Shown here: positions 27,722 through 38,728 of the stretch, in pieces
Numbering within the stretch: position 1 is the stretch's first letter
How the letters are laid out: each line of letters opens with the position of its first letter
Assembly: GCA_029252405.1 (NCBI GenBank)
Contig: JAQXBM010000088.1
Span: 1-61,068, forward strand
Source of the DNA: Crocinitomicaceae bacterium
Lineage (GTDB): Bacteria; Bacteroidota; Bacteroidia; Flavobacteriales_D; Crocinitomicaceae
Length of the DNA stretch: 61,068 nucleotides
Direction of reading: 5' to 3'
Position numbers and translations under genes: made by a program
Notes under the pieces: model-generated
What the model saw: the letters and a program-made list of their open reading frames with translations, nothing else
What the model was told of the DNA's origin: nothing
Database searches by the model: none

Positions 27722-28378
27722 ATGAAGCATTTAACCCTAATATTCGTCCTATTCTTAGGAGTTAACGCCTATTCTCAACACGAGACGATGGTTTGGACAG
27801 AAGTTGGTGTATCCGGTAAAGTCGTGAAAAAACTCGGCTGGGCTGTTGACATCAATTCGCGTTTCGGAGCTTCTGGTCTGGAAACGTTTTTCCCTCAAGT
27901 TGGATTCAAATACAAAGTAAAAAAATGGTTCCGCCCATCCATTGATTATCGTTTTATCTTGGATAAAGATCGCTATGGTAACCTGTTGAGTGGGCACCGT
28001 ATCAACTTTAATGCGAACTTCGAAAAGCCAGTTGAACGATTTGAAATCAATGCGCGGGTTCGTTATCAATACGCATTTAATCAGCTTGGTGGTTCAGGCG
28101 ATTTCGATCCTGATTTAGATCAAGCTTGGCGTTTAAAAGGTACTGTGAAATACGACATTGACAACAGTATTTTTACTCCGTTATTTTCTGCAGAGTTGTT
28201 TTACAATCCGCTGTTTGGACCTGATCAAGGGTTTTCAAAAATGCGTATTGCAGCAGGAACTTCTCTTGAGTTAGATGGACCGCACAAGGTTTCAGTCAAA
28301 TATCAATTGGATAAGCGTTTTGAATTCGGCCGTGATTTACGTCACGTGATTTCTCTTTCATACGGGTATAAGTTGTAG
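27722..28378 (+). CDS. DUF2490 outer-membrane barrel protein
   Basis: The 218-residue product has a short signal peptide (cleavage after AYS, residue 18) and then paired amphipathic strands: VWTEVGVSGKVVKKLGWAVD, FKYKVKKWFRPSIDYRF, GHRINFNANFEKPVERFEIN and a terminal LRHVISLSYGYKL. The spacing matches DUF2490, a family of small outer-membrane barrels with unknown cargo. It sits in an operon with the preceding lipoprotein; a lipoprotein-barrel pair suggests a joint complex, but no substrate can be read from the sequence. Confidence 0.78.
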   Translation: MKHLTLIFVLFLGVNAYSQHETMVWTEVGVSGKVVKKLGWAVDINSRFGASGLETFFPQVGFKYKVKKWFRPSIDYRFILDKDRYGNLLSGHRINFNANFEKPVERFEINARVRYQYAFNQLGGSGDFDPDLDQAWRLKGTVKYDIDNSIFTPLFSAELFYNPLFGPDQGFSKMRIAAGTSLELDGPHKVSVKYQLDKRFEFGRDLRHVISLSYGYKL

Positions 28379-28444
28379 AAATACATACTTTACTTCTGAC
28401 GTACTGCCTGTAACTTTTTAGGGCTAACACCTGTTTTAGCTAAT

Positions 28445-29311
28445 ATGAAGTATGCAACCTTAATTGTAACCATAATCTCATTCCAGTTTGGTTGGGCACA
28501 AAGCATATACGGTTCCGTTTCTGGAGGGTATCAAAGACTGCTTCAAAGTACGCAGCAAGCGTCCCACATTGTAAATACTTACCACCAAATTTCAACTCCT
28601 TCGTTCTGGAGAGAAGAAGATTTTGCGTTTAAAGATGCGCTGTGTATCGATCTCAGTTTTGGACATATGTTCGACAAATACATTGGCTATGAATTGACTG
28701 GTTCTTATTTTCGTCCCTTTGCAGTCCATGACAATGATGATTATACCACACGCGAATTTTCCGGGAAGTTCTTTAGGGGGAATGCCAATATTGTGCTCAA
28801 CATTCCACTAAAAAAAGTTGATCTGTACGCTAAAGTGGGGTTGAGTTTTGCTGCGGGCAAGTCCTACTATTATCAGCAATTCAACAACAATGGTTTCGCT
28901 CCTCTAAGTTATGAAGAAGCTACTTTAAAATATGAATATTCGAAAGGTTCGGCACTCGGCTATGGTTTTGCACTTGGAGCGGACTTCACAGTAAATGATC
29001 GTATTTCTCTCTTTACTGAAGTTTATTCAATTAATCAGCCGTTTAATCCGCGAATTGGGAAACGAACTGAACAAACATCTGACGGTGTTGATCTTATGGA
29101 GTACAATACCGACCCCTATTTTTCAGAAATCGAATTTGGTGATGAATCCGAGTGGCAGAATTACAATTCACAAGACAAAGAACAAGCCCAGAAACTATAC
29201 AAACGCTACTACTCTTTGGGAGGCGTGGGTATTAGATTGGGCGTTAAGTTTGTCCTTTGGGAAAAACAACAAGAGGAGTTTATGGAACAAGAAGTGATTG
29301 CTCCCGAATAA
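28445..29311 (+). CDS. Outer-membrane beta-barrel protein
   Basis: The product has 288 residues, with a signal peptide (cleavage after GWA, residue 18) and an eight-strand type barrel: IYGSVSGGYQRLL at the start, IGYELTGSYFRPF (80-92), GNANIVLNIPLKKVDLYAKVGLSF (111-134), ALGYGFALGADFTVNDRISLFTEVY (170-194) and a final GGVGIRLGVKFVLW strand. An acidic tail follows the last strand, which is unusual for BAM substrates. Function unknown. It may belong to the same transcript as the DUF2490 gene, 66 bases upstream. Confidence 0.78.
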   Translation: MKYATLIVTIISFQFGWAQSIYGSVSGGYQRLLQSTQQASHIVNTYHQISTPSFWREEDFAFKDALCIDLSFGHMFDKYIGYELTGSYFRPFAVHDNDDYTTREFSGKFFRGNANIVLNIPLKKVDLYAKVGLSFAAGKSYYYQQFNNNGFAPLSYEEATLKYEYSKGSALGYGFALGADFTVNDRISLFTEVYSINQPFNPRIGKRTEQTSDGVDLMEYNTDPYFSEIEFGDESEWQNYNSQDKEQAQKLYKRYYSLGGVGIRLGVKFVLWEKQQEEFMEQEVIAPE

Positions 29312-29322
29312 TATATGTCAAA

Positions 29323-30126
29323 TTAGAACGCCAACTTAGTAAGCTCTGAGCGCGCTCCTTTATTGATAATCATTTCATTGATGCCATCCCAAAGTTCAAT
29401 ACGCTTGACCAACGATTGCTTTGCAACATGTTCAACCTCTTTCCATTTTGATTTATCATTACCGCACAAATTTGAAACCATTTGAAGAGAAAGTGGTCCG
29501 TGTTCATCTCCATCCAGCTCAATGTGTCTTTCTAAATAGTATTTGAGCTTTAGGTATTCTTTTCCTTGAATTCTAGATTTTTCAACTATTTCAAGAAACA
29601 TGTCTGGAATCACATCCTCTCTTCCGAAGGTGAAAGAAGCTGCTATTATGTGCGGCTTTCGTGTTTCAACAATAGAAAAAGTGTAATTAACGAAATTCCT
29701 AACCGCACTTTCTAATGGAACATTGTTAAGAGAAAAACTAACTGGTGAACCAGCTTCAATCAACTCAATAAAGCGTTGAATATCCTTGGTGTCCGCCCCT
29801 ACTTCAATCATCGCCTCCAAGTACATCTCAAAATGACTCATAGGCTCTCCTAGTTCATTAATATCACTTTCTTCTCCATGCACTATTTCGTTAATGAACC
29901 TTGAAAGAACTGGTTGAGCGGATGGAGTCCAAGGTACTTGAACAGTCGTTAGTTCATTTTGAAGCGCTTTGAGAAGTGACATAAAGTCCCAGACGGCATA
30001 CACATGCTTCTCCATAAACAACTGTACGTCATCGATTTCCCTAATATTTTTGTACAGTGGGTGATTCCGAAGTGTCTCGCGTAATTCCTTTAAGCTGTCT
30101 TCAATCGTTTCGATATAGTTCATCAC
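29323..30126 (-). CDS. DUF3050 haem-oxygenase-fold protein
   Basis: The 267-residue helical protein carries the DUF3050 signature: HPLYKNI (22-28), [23 protein letters not shown] (32-54), VPWTP (58-62), [16 protein letters not shown] and [21 protein letters not shown]. The fold is that of haem oxygenase/TENA-type helical bundles, and the conserved His and Glu residues (His22, Glu34, His36 and the EE of GEESD) suggest a metal or cofactor site. No reaction is established. It is cytoplasmic. It lies downstream of the broken katG but probably has its own promoter (-7 box TAGTTTTG at 30141-30148). Confidence 0.85.
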   Translation of the reverse strand: MMNYIETIEDSLKELRETLRNHPLYKNIREIDDVQLFMEKHVYAVWDFMSLLKALQNELTTVQVPWTPSAQPVLSRFINEIVHGEESDINELGEPMSHFEMYLEAMIEVGADTKDIQRFIELIEAGSPVSFSLNNVPLESAVRNFVNYTFSIVETRKPHIIAASFTFGREDVIPDMFLEIVEKSRIQGKEYLKLKYYLERHIELDGDEHGPLSLQMVSNLCGNDKSKWKEVEHVAKQSLVKRIELWDGINEMIINKGARSELTKLAF

Positions 30127-30140
30127 ATCTAATTATTGCA

Positions 30141-30148
30141 CAAAACTA
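30141..30148 (-). promoter_or_regulatory. -7 box upstream of the DUF3050 gene
   Basis: TAGTTTTG on the minus strand matches TAnnTTTG exactly, 14 bases before the ATG. No good -33 element is visible. Confidence 0.4.
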
Positions 30149-30201
30149 CAACAAATGTGTTACTAGAACCACCGGATTTTCAATCATCTATATTCGATGC
30201 C

Positions 30202-32473
<2,272 letters not shown>

Positions 32474-32486
<13 letters not shown>

Positions 32487-32516
32487 AAGTACTGTATTAT
32501 GTTATTATTGAACTAT
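32474..32516. repeat. Direct repeat, copy A (katG start and upstream region)
   Basis: These 43 bases cover the first four katG codons and the 30 bases upstream. They match 35172-35215 with four mismatches and one gap, in the same orientation. Confidence 0.7.
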
Positions 32517-33021
32517 ATATGAGCGAAGTTACGAGTTGAGCCTTATCGACAAGATCAATTAGTACTATCTATCCATAGCTTTTATTTATACTAAAGGGCG
32601 GGCAGGTTCGAATCGCGAACGTGTTCTTCCAATCAATCCCAAATTTCGTGTTAACAAGGTTCCATTTTCTGTTCAGGCAGTTTATTCTACTCCTTCAAGA
32701 TTTTCTGTTTTTACTGAAAAAGCCACTTTTTTTGAGTCGAGAATTTATCCGTACAATTTTGCACGCGTTATAAGGTAACGATGAAATGAAATATGTAAAT
32801 GCTTGATAGGATTTGTAATAAGTCAAAATATTCCTGAAATGCTAGCATTCATTTTGAATTATCATTAAATGATATGATTAATAACCAAAAACCCATGTTT
32901 ATTCATCGGTAAACGTCGTTTGGAAATGTGCAATCGAAATTTAAGAAGGCTTTGAAAGCTTTTATATACATTTGGATTTCTCCCGAACTAACTGATTAAA
33001 TACTCTATAAATACTCTACAA
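32487..33021. other. 535-base intergenic region with two small palindromes
   Basis: This is the upstream region of katG on the left and of the 33022 gene on the right. I find no open frame of protein-like composition. It contains two palindromes: AATGCTAGCATT (32838-32849) and TATCATT-A-AATGATA (32860-32874), 10 bases apart, which look like operator sites for dimeric regulators. A GGTTCGAATC string near 32610 resembles a tRNA T-loop but has no paired stem. Confidence 0.5.
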
Positions 33022-33399
33022 ATGAACAACAGTATCACTATGCGATCATCAGCATTCGGCATTTTTGTAGTTCTTGCAATTTCTACGTCCACCGCTTATG
33101 CTCAAGCACACAAAACCAATCAACAAACAGTTAAATCGAATGAGTTTCCAGCAGCTCAAGTCGGCATTGTAAAAGCCACCTATGCTTCTACATATTCCTT
33201 TAGGATTATTCATGAAATCCCCGAATGGAAAGCCGAACGACTTGAGGAGAGAATGCTTTTGCGCTACCCAGATCTCAAGGGTATAGAAATAGACGCAAAT
33301 AGAAATGCCGTGATAATGAAAGTGCTAAACTCCACAGACGATAAAACATTAACTGAAATTTTCTCACACTTTAAATACAACGGATATGAAGAGTTATAA
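33022..33399 (+). CDS. Small secreted protein of unknown function
   Basis: The product has 125 residues and a signal peptide (cleavage after AYA, about residue 27; an internal ATG at codon 7 is an alternative start). The mature part is a small alpha/beta domain: VGIVKATYASTYSFRIIHEI, then a helix WKAERLEERMLLRYPDLKG, a strand GIEIDANRNAVIMKVL and a closing helix TLTEIFSHFKYNGYEEL. That order resembles a ferredoxin-like/HMA-type fold, but no metal-binding cysteines are present. Its last 14 bases overlap the start of the following T9SS cargo gene, so the two are co-translated. Confidence 0.7.
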   Translation: MNNSITMRSSAFGIFVVLAISTSTAYAQAHKTNQQTVKSNEFPAAQVGIVKATYASTYSFRIIHEIPEWKAERLEERMLLRYPDLKGIEIDANRNAVIMKVLNSTDDKTLTEIFSHFKYNGYEEL

Positions 33400-34660
33400 T
33401 ATCGCAGTCCTTGCTTTACAAATACTCCTCACATCATTTTTAGCTAATTCACAATGCAATACAAATACCTCCATTTGTAGCGCAGGTACCGCAGGTCCAT
33501 TTGCATTCAATACACCAGGAACTCCAGTCAGTACGTGCTTGGATTTTTTCGGTCCATCTGTATCCTATATCACATTACATATCACCACAGGTGGACCACT
33601 TGAAATGCTCATAGATGCCAATGCCACCAACGGTTTCATCGATGTAGCTGTTTTCAATGTTCCAACTGGAATAGACCCTTGTCTAGCGATTCAAAACAAC
33701 GCAAACGAAATTGGGTGTAATTACGCCAGCAACCCGAGCGGATGTAATCAATTCGGAACTGCTTTTCCTTGCCCATCATCCGTTCCCGCACCTCTGGTTA
33801 ATGCTGGAGATGAGCTGATGATCGTAGTTGAAAATTGGTCTGGAGCTTCGTTTACATTTAATTTACAACTCGGGACAGGAGCACAGACTGGGCAACCAAA
33901 CCCAACAATCTCTGGAGCTTCGTCAATGTTAACTTCTGACCCTCCGTTAGGATTACTTGCTGCAAATGGCGGAGGAACGTGGTCTTCTTCTTGCGGGGCT
34001 TGTATAGACCCAATCACCGGTCAATTCGACCCTTCGGTGGCAGGACCCGGCATACACAGTATTTGTTATGATATAGGGGTGACCCCGTGTGATACTCAAG
34101 ACTGTATTTTGTTGGATGTGAGCTCGTTATTAGGGGCAGAAGTGTCGTCAGTTGGTCTTTCTTGTGAGGATCATGCTGTGGCATTCGAATGGCAAACTAG
34201 TCAGGAAACGAATTGCAGTCATTTTCTCATTGAAAAATCAAGAGATGCAATGAATTTTGAAGTAACGGGAAGTGTCGAGGGAAATGGGAATTCAACAGGA
34301 ACCATTTCCTACACATATGAGGAACCTTACGATTTTGATAACAATTATTATCGACTAACCGAAGTTGACTTAAATGGCACATCGACGGTAATCGGTGTCT
34401 ATTATACGAATTGTGACAGCCCCGATATTAGTGTTTTTCCAAATCCTGGAGCGGACAAAATAAACCTGAGCTACAATAATTTCAATTTACATGAAACGCG
34501 TATTTCAATATTCGATTATTCGGGAAGACTTGTCTTCGAAACAGATGCGAACATTAGTGGCGAAGCTGAGATTGATATTTCCCATTTAAGTTCACAAGTG
34601 TACACCATTAGAATTGGGGATTCGAGTGAACATAAGTTCGTCCGATTCGCAAAAATATAG
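33386..34660 (+). CDS. T9SS cargo protein, cysteine-rich
   Basis: The product has 424 residues with a signal peptide (cleavage after ANS, residue 22). The first 160 residues, with many cysteines (Cys23, Cys31 and others) and VSYITLHITTGGPLEMLID, resemble the pre-peptidase/lectin-like beta domain often found at the start of such proteins. Around 235-340 there is a fibronectin-like segment (FEWQTSQETNCSHFLIEKS ... YYRLTEVDLNG) that usually precedes a type-A sorting domain, and the sorting domain itself follows (VFPNPGADKINLSY ... VYTIRIG). No enzymatic domain is visible; surface display is expected. Confidence 0.83.
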   Translation: MKSYNIAVLALQILLTSFLANSQCNTNTSICSAGTAGPFAFNTPGTPVSTCLDFFGPSVSYITLHITTGGPLEMLIDANATNGFIDVAVFNVPTGIDPCLAIQNNANEIGCNYASNPSGCNQFGTAFPCPSSVPAPLVNAGDELMIVVENWSGASFTFNLQLGTGAQTGQPNPTISGASSMLTSDPPLGLLAANGGGTWSSSCGACIDPITGQFDPSVAGPGIHSICYDIGVTPCDTQDCILLDVSSLLGAEVSSVGLSCEDHAVAFEWQTSQETNCSHFLIEKSRDAMNFEVTGSVEGNGNSTGTISYTYEEPYDFDNNYYRLTEVDLNGTSTVIGVYYTNCDSPDISVFPNPGADKINLSYNNFNLHETRISIFDYSGRLVFETDANISGEAEIDISHLSSQVYTIRIGDSSEHKFVRFAKI

Positions 34661-34781
34661 AGTCGTTTTAGTAGGTAATGAGCAGATTTGCAGATTGTTT
34701 CTCACATCGAGTTAATAACTCTCCGAATCCTGCTCTTACTTCAACAACGATTAAGTATAACCTCAAAGTCAAATTTAGAAT

Positions 34782-35139
34782 ATGCTTTTATACGCAAGCC
34801 CCGCTATTGGGCTTATCGGTGAATTTCTACTACAAATTATTCTTGTATTGATATCTGCTGGTGTTTTGCGTTCTTTGAATGCAAAAAGAAAGGCTCTTTT
34901 TGGCAGCTTAATTATTGGGGGTTCTTTTAACCATTATTTGCGCATGGTTATTCACAACCCTTGCTTATCCCAAAATAACCTATGTTGGAATTGTGATGGG
35001 GATTAGCGCAGTAGGTTTCATTCTAACGACAATCACAGAAGGCGGTTTACTCAATTACCTTGGTTATTCAATTTGTTGGATGACGATTCTAAGCTATTTA
35101 GTTTTTGTTATTCTCGTAATAACAATGATAGCCTCCTAA
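34782..35139 (+). pseudogene. Four-helix membrane protein gene with a +1 slip in a G tract
   Basis: Two overlapping frames together encode one hydrophobic protein. The first frame (from ATG 34782) runs LIGEFLLQIILVLISAGVL and KALFGSLIIG; after the five-G run at 34917-34921 the sense continues in the next frame as VLLTIICAWLFTTLAYPKITYVGIVMG to the stop at 35139. Removing one G restores a single frame of 118 codons with four membrane helices. After the slip the first frame loses hydrophobicity at once (HNPCLSQNN). A sequencing error in the homopolymer and a true mutation are both possible. The family is unknown. Confidence 0.65.
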
Positions 35140-35171
35140 TTAGCTTATCAGGCGTTTGAGGTGTTTCTTCT

Positions 35172-35215
35172 CTATTCTTTCCATAAGTGCTATAATTATG
35201 ATATTATTGAACTAT
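35172..35215. repeat. Direct repeat, copy B (orphan copy of the katG start)
   Basis: This copy matches 32474-32516 at about 89 percent. Read on the minus strand it keeps an ATG (35182-35184) and an AAAGAATAG context, but the frame stops after 14 codons at 35140. It looks like a stray copy of the katG upstream region. Confidence 0.65.
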
Positions 35216-35232
35216 CTCTTTAGTTTTCGTTT

Positions 35233-35640
35233 ATGTTAGAAAAGCACACATGCCCCAATTGTAAGCGCGCTCTTCGAAGCGCAAGCGCATGGCATTACTG
35301 CAAAGAGGTTGCGATTGATGACTTATTCCTGAATAAAACGGACGAAATTGTATTGGCTTTTGATCGTATTTATCAGAACTATCTGGACAATGAAGAAGTA
35401 GAAATTAGCGCAACCAAAAACTGTGTGGTTTTCCTTCGGAACAAGACTTTCTTAGTTGTAAAGCCCATGAAGAAATGGTTAGAGGTGAAATTTTACTCTG
35501 AAGGGGTTATTGATGATGACTCATTGCACAAGTGCGAATTGTGGGGAAAGAAATACCATTGTGTTGTTCGTTTTGAGAGCGAACACCAAATTAACCAACG
35601 CTTTTTTGAATATTTCGAAGGTTCTTATGGGATGTCCTAG
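35233..35640 (+). CDS. DUF5655 domain protein with a zinc-ribbon-like N-terminus
   Basis: The product has 135 residues. The N-terminus CPNCKRALRSASAWHYC (7-23) is a short Cys/His motif likely to bind zinc. The rest follows the DUF5655 plan: DLFLNKTDEIVLAFDRIY, then EVEISATKNCVVFLRNKTFLVVKPMKKWLEVKFY and a final VVRFESEHQINQRFFEYF. Proteins with this domain occur alone or with nucleotide-modifying domains; the function is not established. It is cytoplasmic. A near-consensus TAGTTTTC lies four bases before the ATG. Confidence 0.75.
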   Translation: MLEKHTCPNCKRALRSASAWHYCKEVAIDDLFLNKTDEIVLAFDRIYQNYLDNEEVEISATKNCVVFLRNKTFLVVKPMKKWLEVKFYSEGVIDDDSLHKCELWGKKYHCVVRFESEHQINQRFFEYFEGSYGMS

Positions 35641-35707
35641 CGGTATCAATTTTGTTTCTCAACGAGTTGCTTCCTTCATTCGTCTATATTCTAACCAAGC
35701 CTACTTT

Positions 35708-36613
35708 ATGAAAAAATTAACCTGTTTTTATCATTCGTTTGCTCTTTTTGTAACAGTGCTCATTTCTGTTAACGCGAAGGCACAATTGCCAGACTCTATT
35801 GCAATCACAACAGATGGATCGTGGATCATTGAACATTCTGAAACCGTGTATGGATTTAATCCTCAAACTGGAAACTATGAGTACATGACTACCTTATCGC
35901 ATGACTATTATCGAAGTGGTGACGACACACTAATAGGAGGACTTACGTATACACAGATGCTTAAGTTGCCAATAATTGCCTCTGGAGCAGCATTCACGAG
36001 TAATCCTCAGCAATCGGAAAGTTATGCCTTCGCTTATCGCAACGATATGAATAGAAGGGCATATAAGGTTGATTTTGGTTCAACAACAGAGGAACTTTGG
36101 TACGATTTTAATCCTGGTTTAGGCGATACACTCTGGAATCCTGTTGCAGTCGCATCTATTCCTTATTTTGTTGTTTCTGAGGTCGATAGCGCCGAGTTTT
36201 GCGGGACACAATACGAAAGGTTCGTTTATGAGAATTATCCTTATCCTAATATCCAGCGTGTTGGGCGCTATATCAACTTTATTCGATCATACAATGATCA
36301 ATTCATCGCTGACAAGATTCATTTCTTTTGTGAGGCTTCGGTTCCATTTGCTTCGGTAACAGGAGTTGAAGAAACCTTGAATGACGAATTACTTCGCCTG
36401 TTTCCGAACCCTGCAGAAGATGTTGTTGAACTGTCAATTACAAATGACACAGCACCTACTCAGGTTTTAATCCATGATATAATGGGAAATCTGGTTTTTT
36501 CCGACGAGTCCAGTTCTAATTCAATAGCGATTGGACATTTGTCCAGCGGAAGTTATTTCGTTTCTGTTGTTACGCAGAAAGGTGTTCTTACACAGAAGTT
36601 GATAAAGAAATAG
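35708..36613 (+). CDS. T9SS cargo protein, paralogue of the 50798 gene
   Basis: I start at ATG 35708, where a signal peptide begins (cleavage after AKA, residue 28); the longer frame overlaps the previous gene without sense. The 301-residue protein has a beta-rich core with GDDTLIGGLTYTQML (73-87), RRAYKVDFGSTTEELWYDFNPGLGDTLW and RVGRYINF segments, then a type-A sorting domain (LFPNPAEDVVELSI ... GSYFVSVVTQKGVL). The same DTxIG-Y-K-L / LYDF-L-GDT plan appears in the protein at 50798-51586. No catalytic residues are evident. Confidence 0.8.
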   Translation: MKKLTCFYHSFALFVTVLISVNAKAQLPDSIAITTDGSWIIEHSETVYGFNPQTGNYEYMTTLSHDYYRSGDDTLIGGLTYTQMLKLPIIASGAAFTSNPQQSESYAFAYRNDMNRRAYKVDFGSTTEELWYDFNPGLGDTLWNPVAVASIPYFVVSEVDSAEFCGTQYERFVYENYPYPNIQRVGRYINFIRSYNDQFIADKIHFFCEASVPFASVTGVEETLNDELLRLFPNPAEDVVELSITNDTAPTQVLIHDIMGNLVFSDESSSNSIAIGHLSSGSYFVSVVTQKGVLTQKLIKK

Positions 36614-36632
36614 GAGCCTTAAACCGCGGAAA

Positions 36633-37109
36633 CTATTGATTTTCTGGCTTACTCTCCTCCACCATAAAGGATAAATCGAGCACTTCATCTACCTTAGATT
36701 GAGTAATTCCCTGCTCAATAATGAACGAGTATTTTCCTGCTTTGGGTAGTTTTCGGCTTCGGAAATAAAGAGGTGTTGTAACAACTGAACCCGATTTTTC
36801 ACCAACCCATGAACCGTCATCATTGGTAATTACAATCTCAAATGGTTCACGTGCAATTGTACCATCCGGCGTAATCGTTTTCATGAAAATCCAAAGGTTG
36901 CTGTACTGATAATCCGTTGACGTACGAAGTGAAAGCGTGAAATCATATTCTTTCGAAACGTCTTTCACTTCAAAGGTATACTCCGGCTTAACATCCAACT
37001 TCCACTCTCTGTCATCAAACGCCACAACTTTTTCGTAAAACGATTGTTCACCGCACGAGAAAAGTACGACGCTTAGGAGTACAAGTAATATGCTATTTCT
37101 TATCTGCAT
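36633..37109 (-). CDS. gldH: Gliding-motility lipoprotein GldH
   Basis: I start at ATG 37109, which opens a lipoprotein signal (VVLFS-C, Cys19) and gives 158 residues; the longer frame is translated out of the ricT tail. The sequence has the GldH plan: SFYEKVVAFDDREW (22-35), a YDFTLSLRTSTDYQYSNLWIFMKT core (about 55-78) and a final KYSFIIEQGI--KVDEVLDL stretch. GldH is an outer-membrane lipoprotein needed for gliding in flavobacteria. Its start overlaps the end of the PSP1-family gene by 17 bases; gldH next to this gene and holB is the usual flavobacterial order as I recall it. Confidence 0.88.
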   Translation of the reverse strand: MQIRNSILLVLLSVVLFSCGEQSFYEKVVAFDDREWKLDVKPEYTFEVKDVSKEYDFTLSLRTSTDYQYSNLWIFMKTITPDGTIAREPFEIVITNDDGSWVGEKSGSVVTTPLYFRSRKLPKAGKYSFIIEQGITQSKVDEVLDLSFMVEESKPENQ

Positions 37110-38535
37110 TGTCACCGCTGTTATTCGGTTTTTTACGACGATTGTTTCTTCGTTTATTCTGGTTGTTCGGTTTTGTTCCTTGAGCTTTCGGAGCATTCGC
37201 ATTGGCATTGGCATTACCTCCTGGTTGATTTCCCCCTTGTTTTTTAGGCGGACGTCTGCGTTGTTGCTTCTTTTTCGCTGGAGCAGCTGTTCCTCCTCCC
37301 TCACCTTTCGGTTTTTGGTTCGGGTTGGCCTTTTTCGCTTGTTGATTTCCAGAATTATTTCCTTGCGGATTATTCTTGCGGTTCTTGTTTCGATTTCTGT
37401 TATTCGATTTCGATCTGCTTCCGCCTTTTTTCTTCTTTTTGAATAGGTGTTCGAAACGGTTCAAGCTGTCTTGACCCATCGAATTTTCGTATTCAGGCTC
37501 AATTTCAACCTCAATGATCTCCATGAAATCTTTCAGATCGGCAGGTTTCTTGCCCTCCTTATTCATGCGAAGAATTTCACGAACGCGATCCGGATGCAAC
37601 TGAATCAATCCACCTCCAAATTCTCCTTCGTAAGCGTACGACATTTGTTGCTTAAACACATCCGTTTTGATGTGAATAGCTGTTCCTTTTTCTGTACGCA
37701 ACTTCGTGTCTCCCTTAGGAAACGCTTTAATCGCATCTAGGTACATGTCGAGCTCGTAATTCAAACAACATTTCAGCTTACCACATTGTCCCGCCAATTT
37801 CTGAGGGTTCAATGATAACTGCTGATAACGCGCCGCTGATGTCGAAACTGATCGGAAATCTGTCAACCAAGTCGAACAGCAGAGCTCACGCCCACAAGAT
37901 CCAATTCCGCCCAAACGAGCAGCTTCCTGACGAGCACCAATTTGTCGCATTTCAATACGCACCTTGAATACATCCGCCATGTCTTTGATCAACTGACGAA
38001 AATCTACGCGTCCTTCTGCCGTATAATAGAAAACCGCTTTTGAGAGATCTCCTTGGTACTCAACATCAGAGATTTTCATCTCCAACTTTAAGTTGACCGC
38101 AAGTGTTCGAGCTTTGTAAATCGCTTCTTTTTCGAGCGATCGTGCCTGAATCCAACGATCAATATCTTCTTGCTCAGCGATTCCTAAAATACGCTTAGCC
38201 TCCATTGGTTTGAAGTTTGGAGCTTTCTTCCTGACTTGAATTCTGGCGAGTTCACCGACAACCGATACAACACCGATGTCTTTACCTGGACCTCCTTCTA
38301 CCATGATAATATCTCCAACTTGAAGGGAAATATTCTTGGTGTTTCTGAAAAATCCTTTTCGGCTATTTTTAAACCGAACCTCTACTATATCATAAGGTGT
38401 TTGTCCGTTTGGTTGCTCCATGTTGGACAACCAATCGTACACCTCTAATTTGTTACATCCGCCAGAACTACAAGTACCGTTATTCTTACATCCGCCTGGA
38501 GTTCCACCTCCACTGCCGCAACTGGTACAACCCAT
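37093..38535 (-). CDS. ricT: RicT/PSP1-family protein with Cys-rich head and basic tail
   Basis: The product has 480 residues. A glycine/cysteine-rich head (1-28) with six cysteines is followed by the PSP1 region (about 45-330). This includes the two conserved cysteine motifs GSCGRELCC (about 212-220) and GQCGKLKCC (about 249-257), which in the Bacillus homologue hold iron-sulfur clusters with RicA/RicF. Residues from about 370 on form a Lys/Arg/Asn/Gln-rich low-complexity tail with an NANANANAP run, suggesting RNA binding. In Firmicutes RicT affects RNA processing by RNase Y; in Bacteroidota the role is not settled. It sits between holB and gldH. Confidence 0.87.
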   Translation of the reverse strand: MGCTSCGSGGGTPGGCKNNGTCSSGGCNKLEVYDWLSNMEQPNGQTPYDIVEVRFKNSRKGFFRNTKNISLQVGDIIMVEGGPGKDIGVVSVVGELARIQVRKKAPNFKPMEAKRILGIAEQEDIDRWIQARSLEKEAIYKARTLAVNLKLEMKISDVEYQGDLSKAVFYYTAEGRVDFRQLIKDMADVFKVRIEMRQIGARQEAARLGGIGSCGRELCCSTWLTDFRSVSTSAARYQQLSLNPQKLAGQCGKLKCCLNYELDMYLDAIKAFPKGDTKLRTEKGTAIHIKTDVFKQQMSYAYEGEFGGGLIQLHPDRVREILRMNKEGKKPADLKDFMEIIEVEIEPEYENSMGQDSLNRFEHLFKKKKKGGSRSKSNNRNRNKNRKNNPQGNNSGNQQAKKANPNQKPKGEGGGTAAPAKKKQQRRRPPKKQGGNQPGGNANANANAPKAQGTKPNNQNKRRNNRRKKPNNSGDNADKK

Positions 38536-38728
38536 AGTTCTTTACTTTGCGATAAAGGTACTGATTTAATTCCTCTCTGTGACCTTCCATTTTTGGAAGA
38601 TTTGAATGCTCAATTGTGAATATTTCAAATTATCGAAGCGATTCAATTCTTGGAGGTTGGGATAAGCACAAACGTAAAATCTAGCGTCAAACTGCGTTCT
38701 TTCTAGCATTATTTAATACCTTAGGAAC

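Noticed and set aside
32600-32625. GGTTCGAATC resembling a tRNA T-loop
   Set aside because: The flanking bases do not form a T-stem and no acceptor or anticodon arms are found around it.
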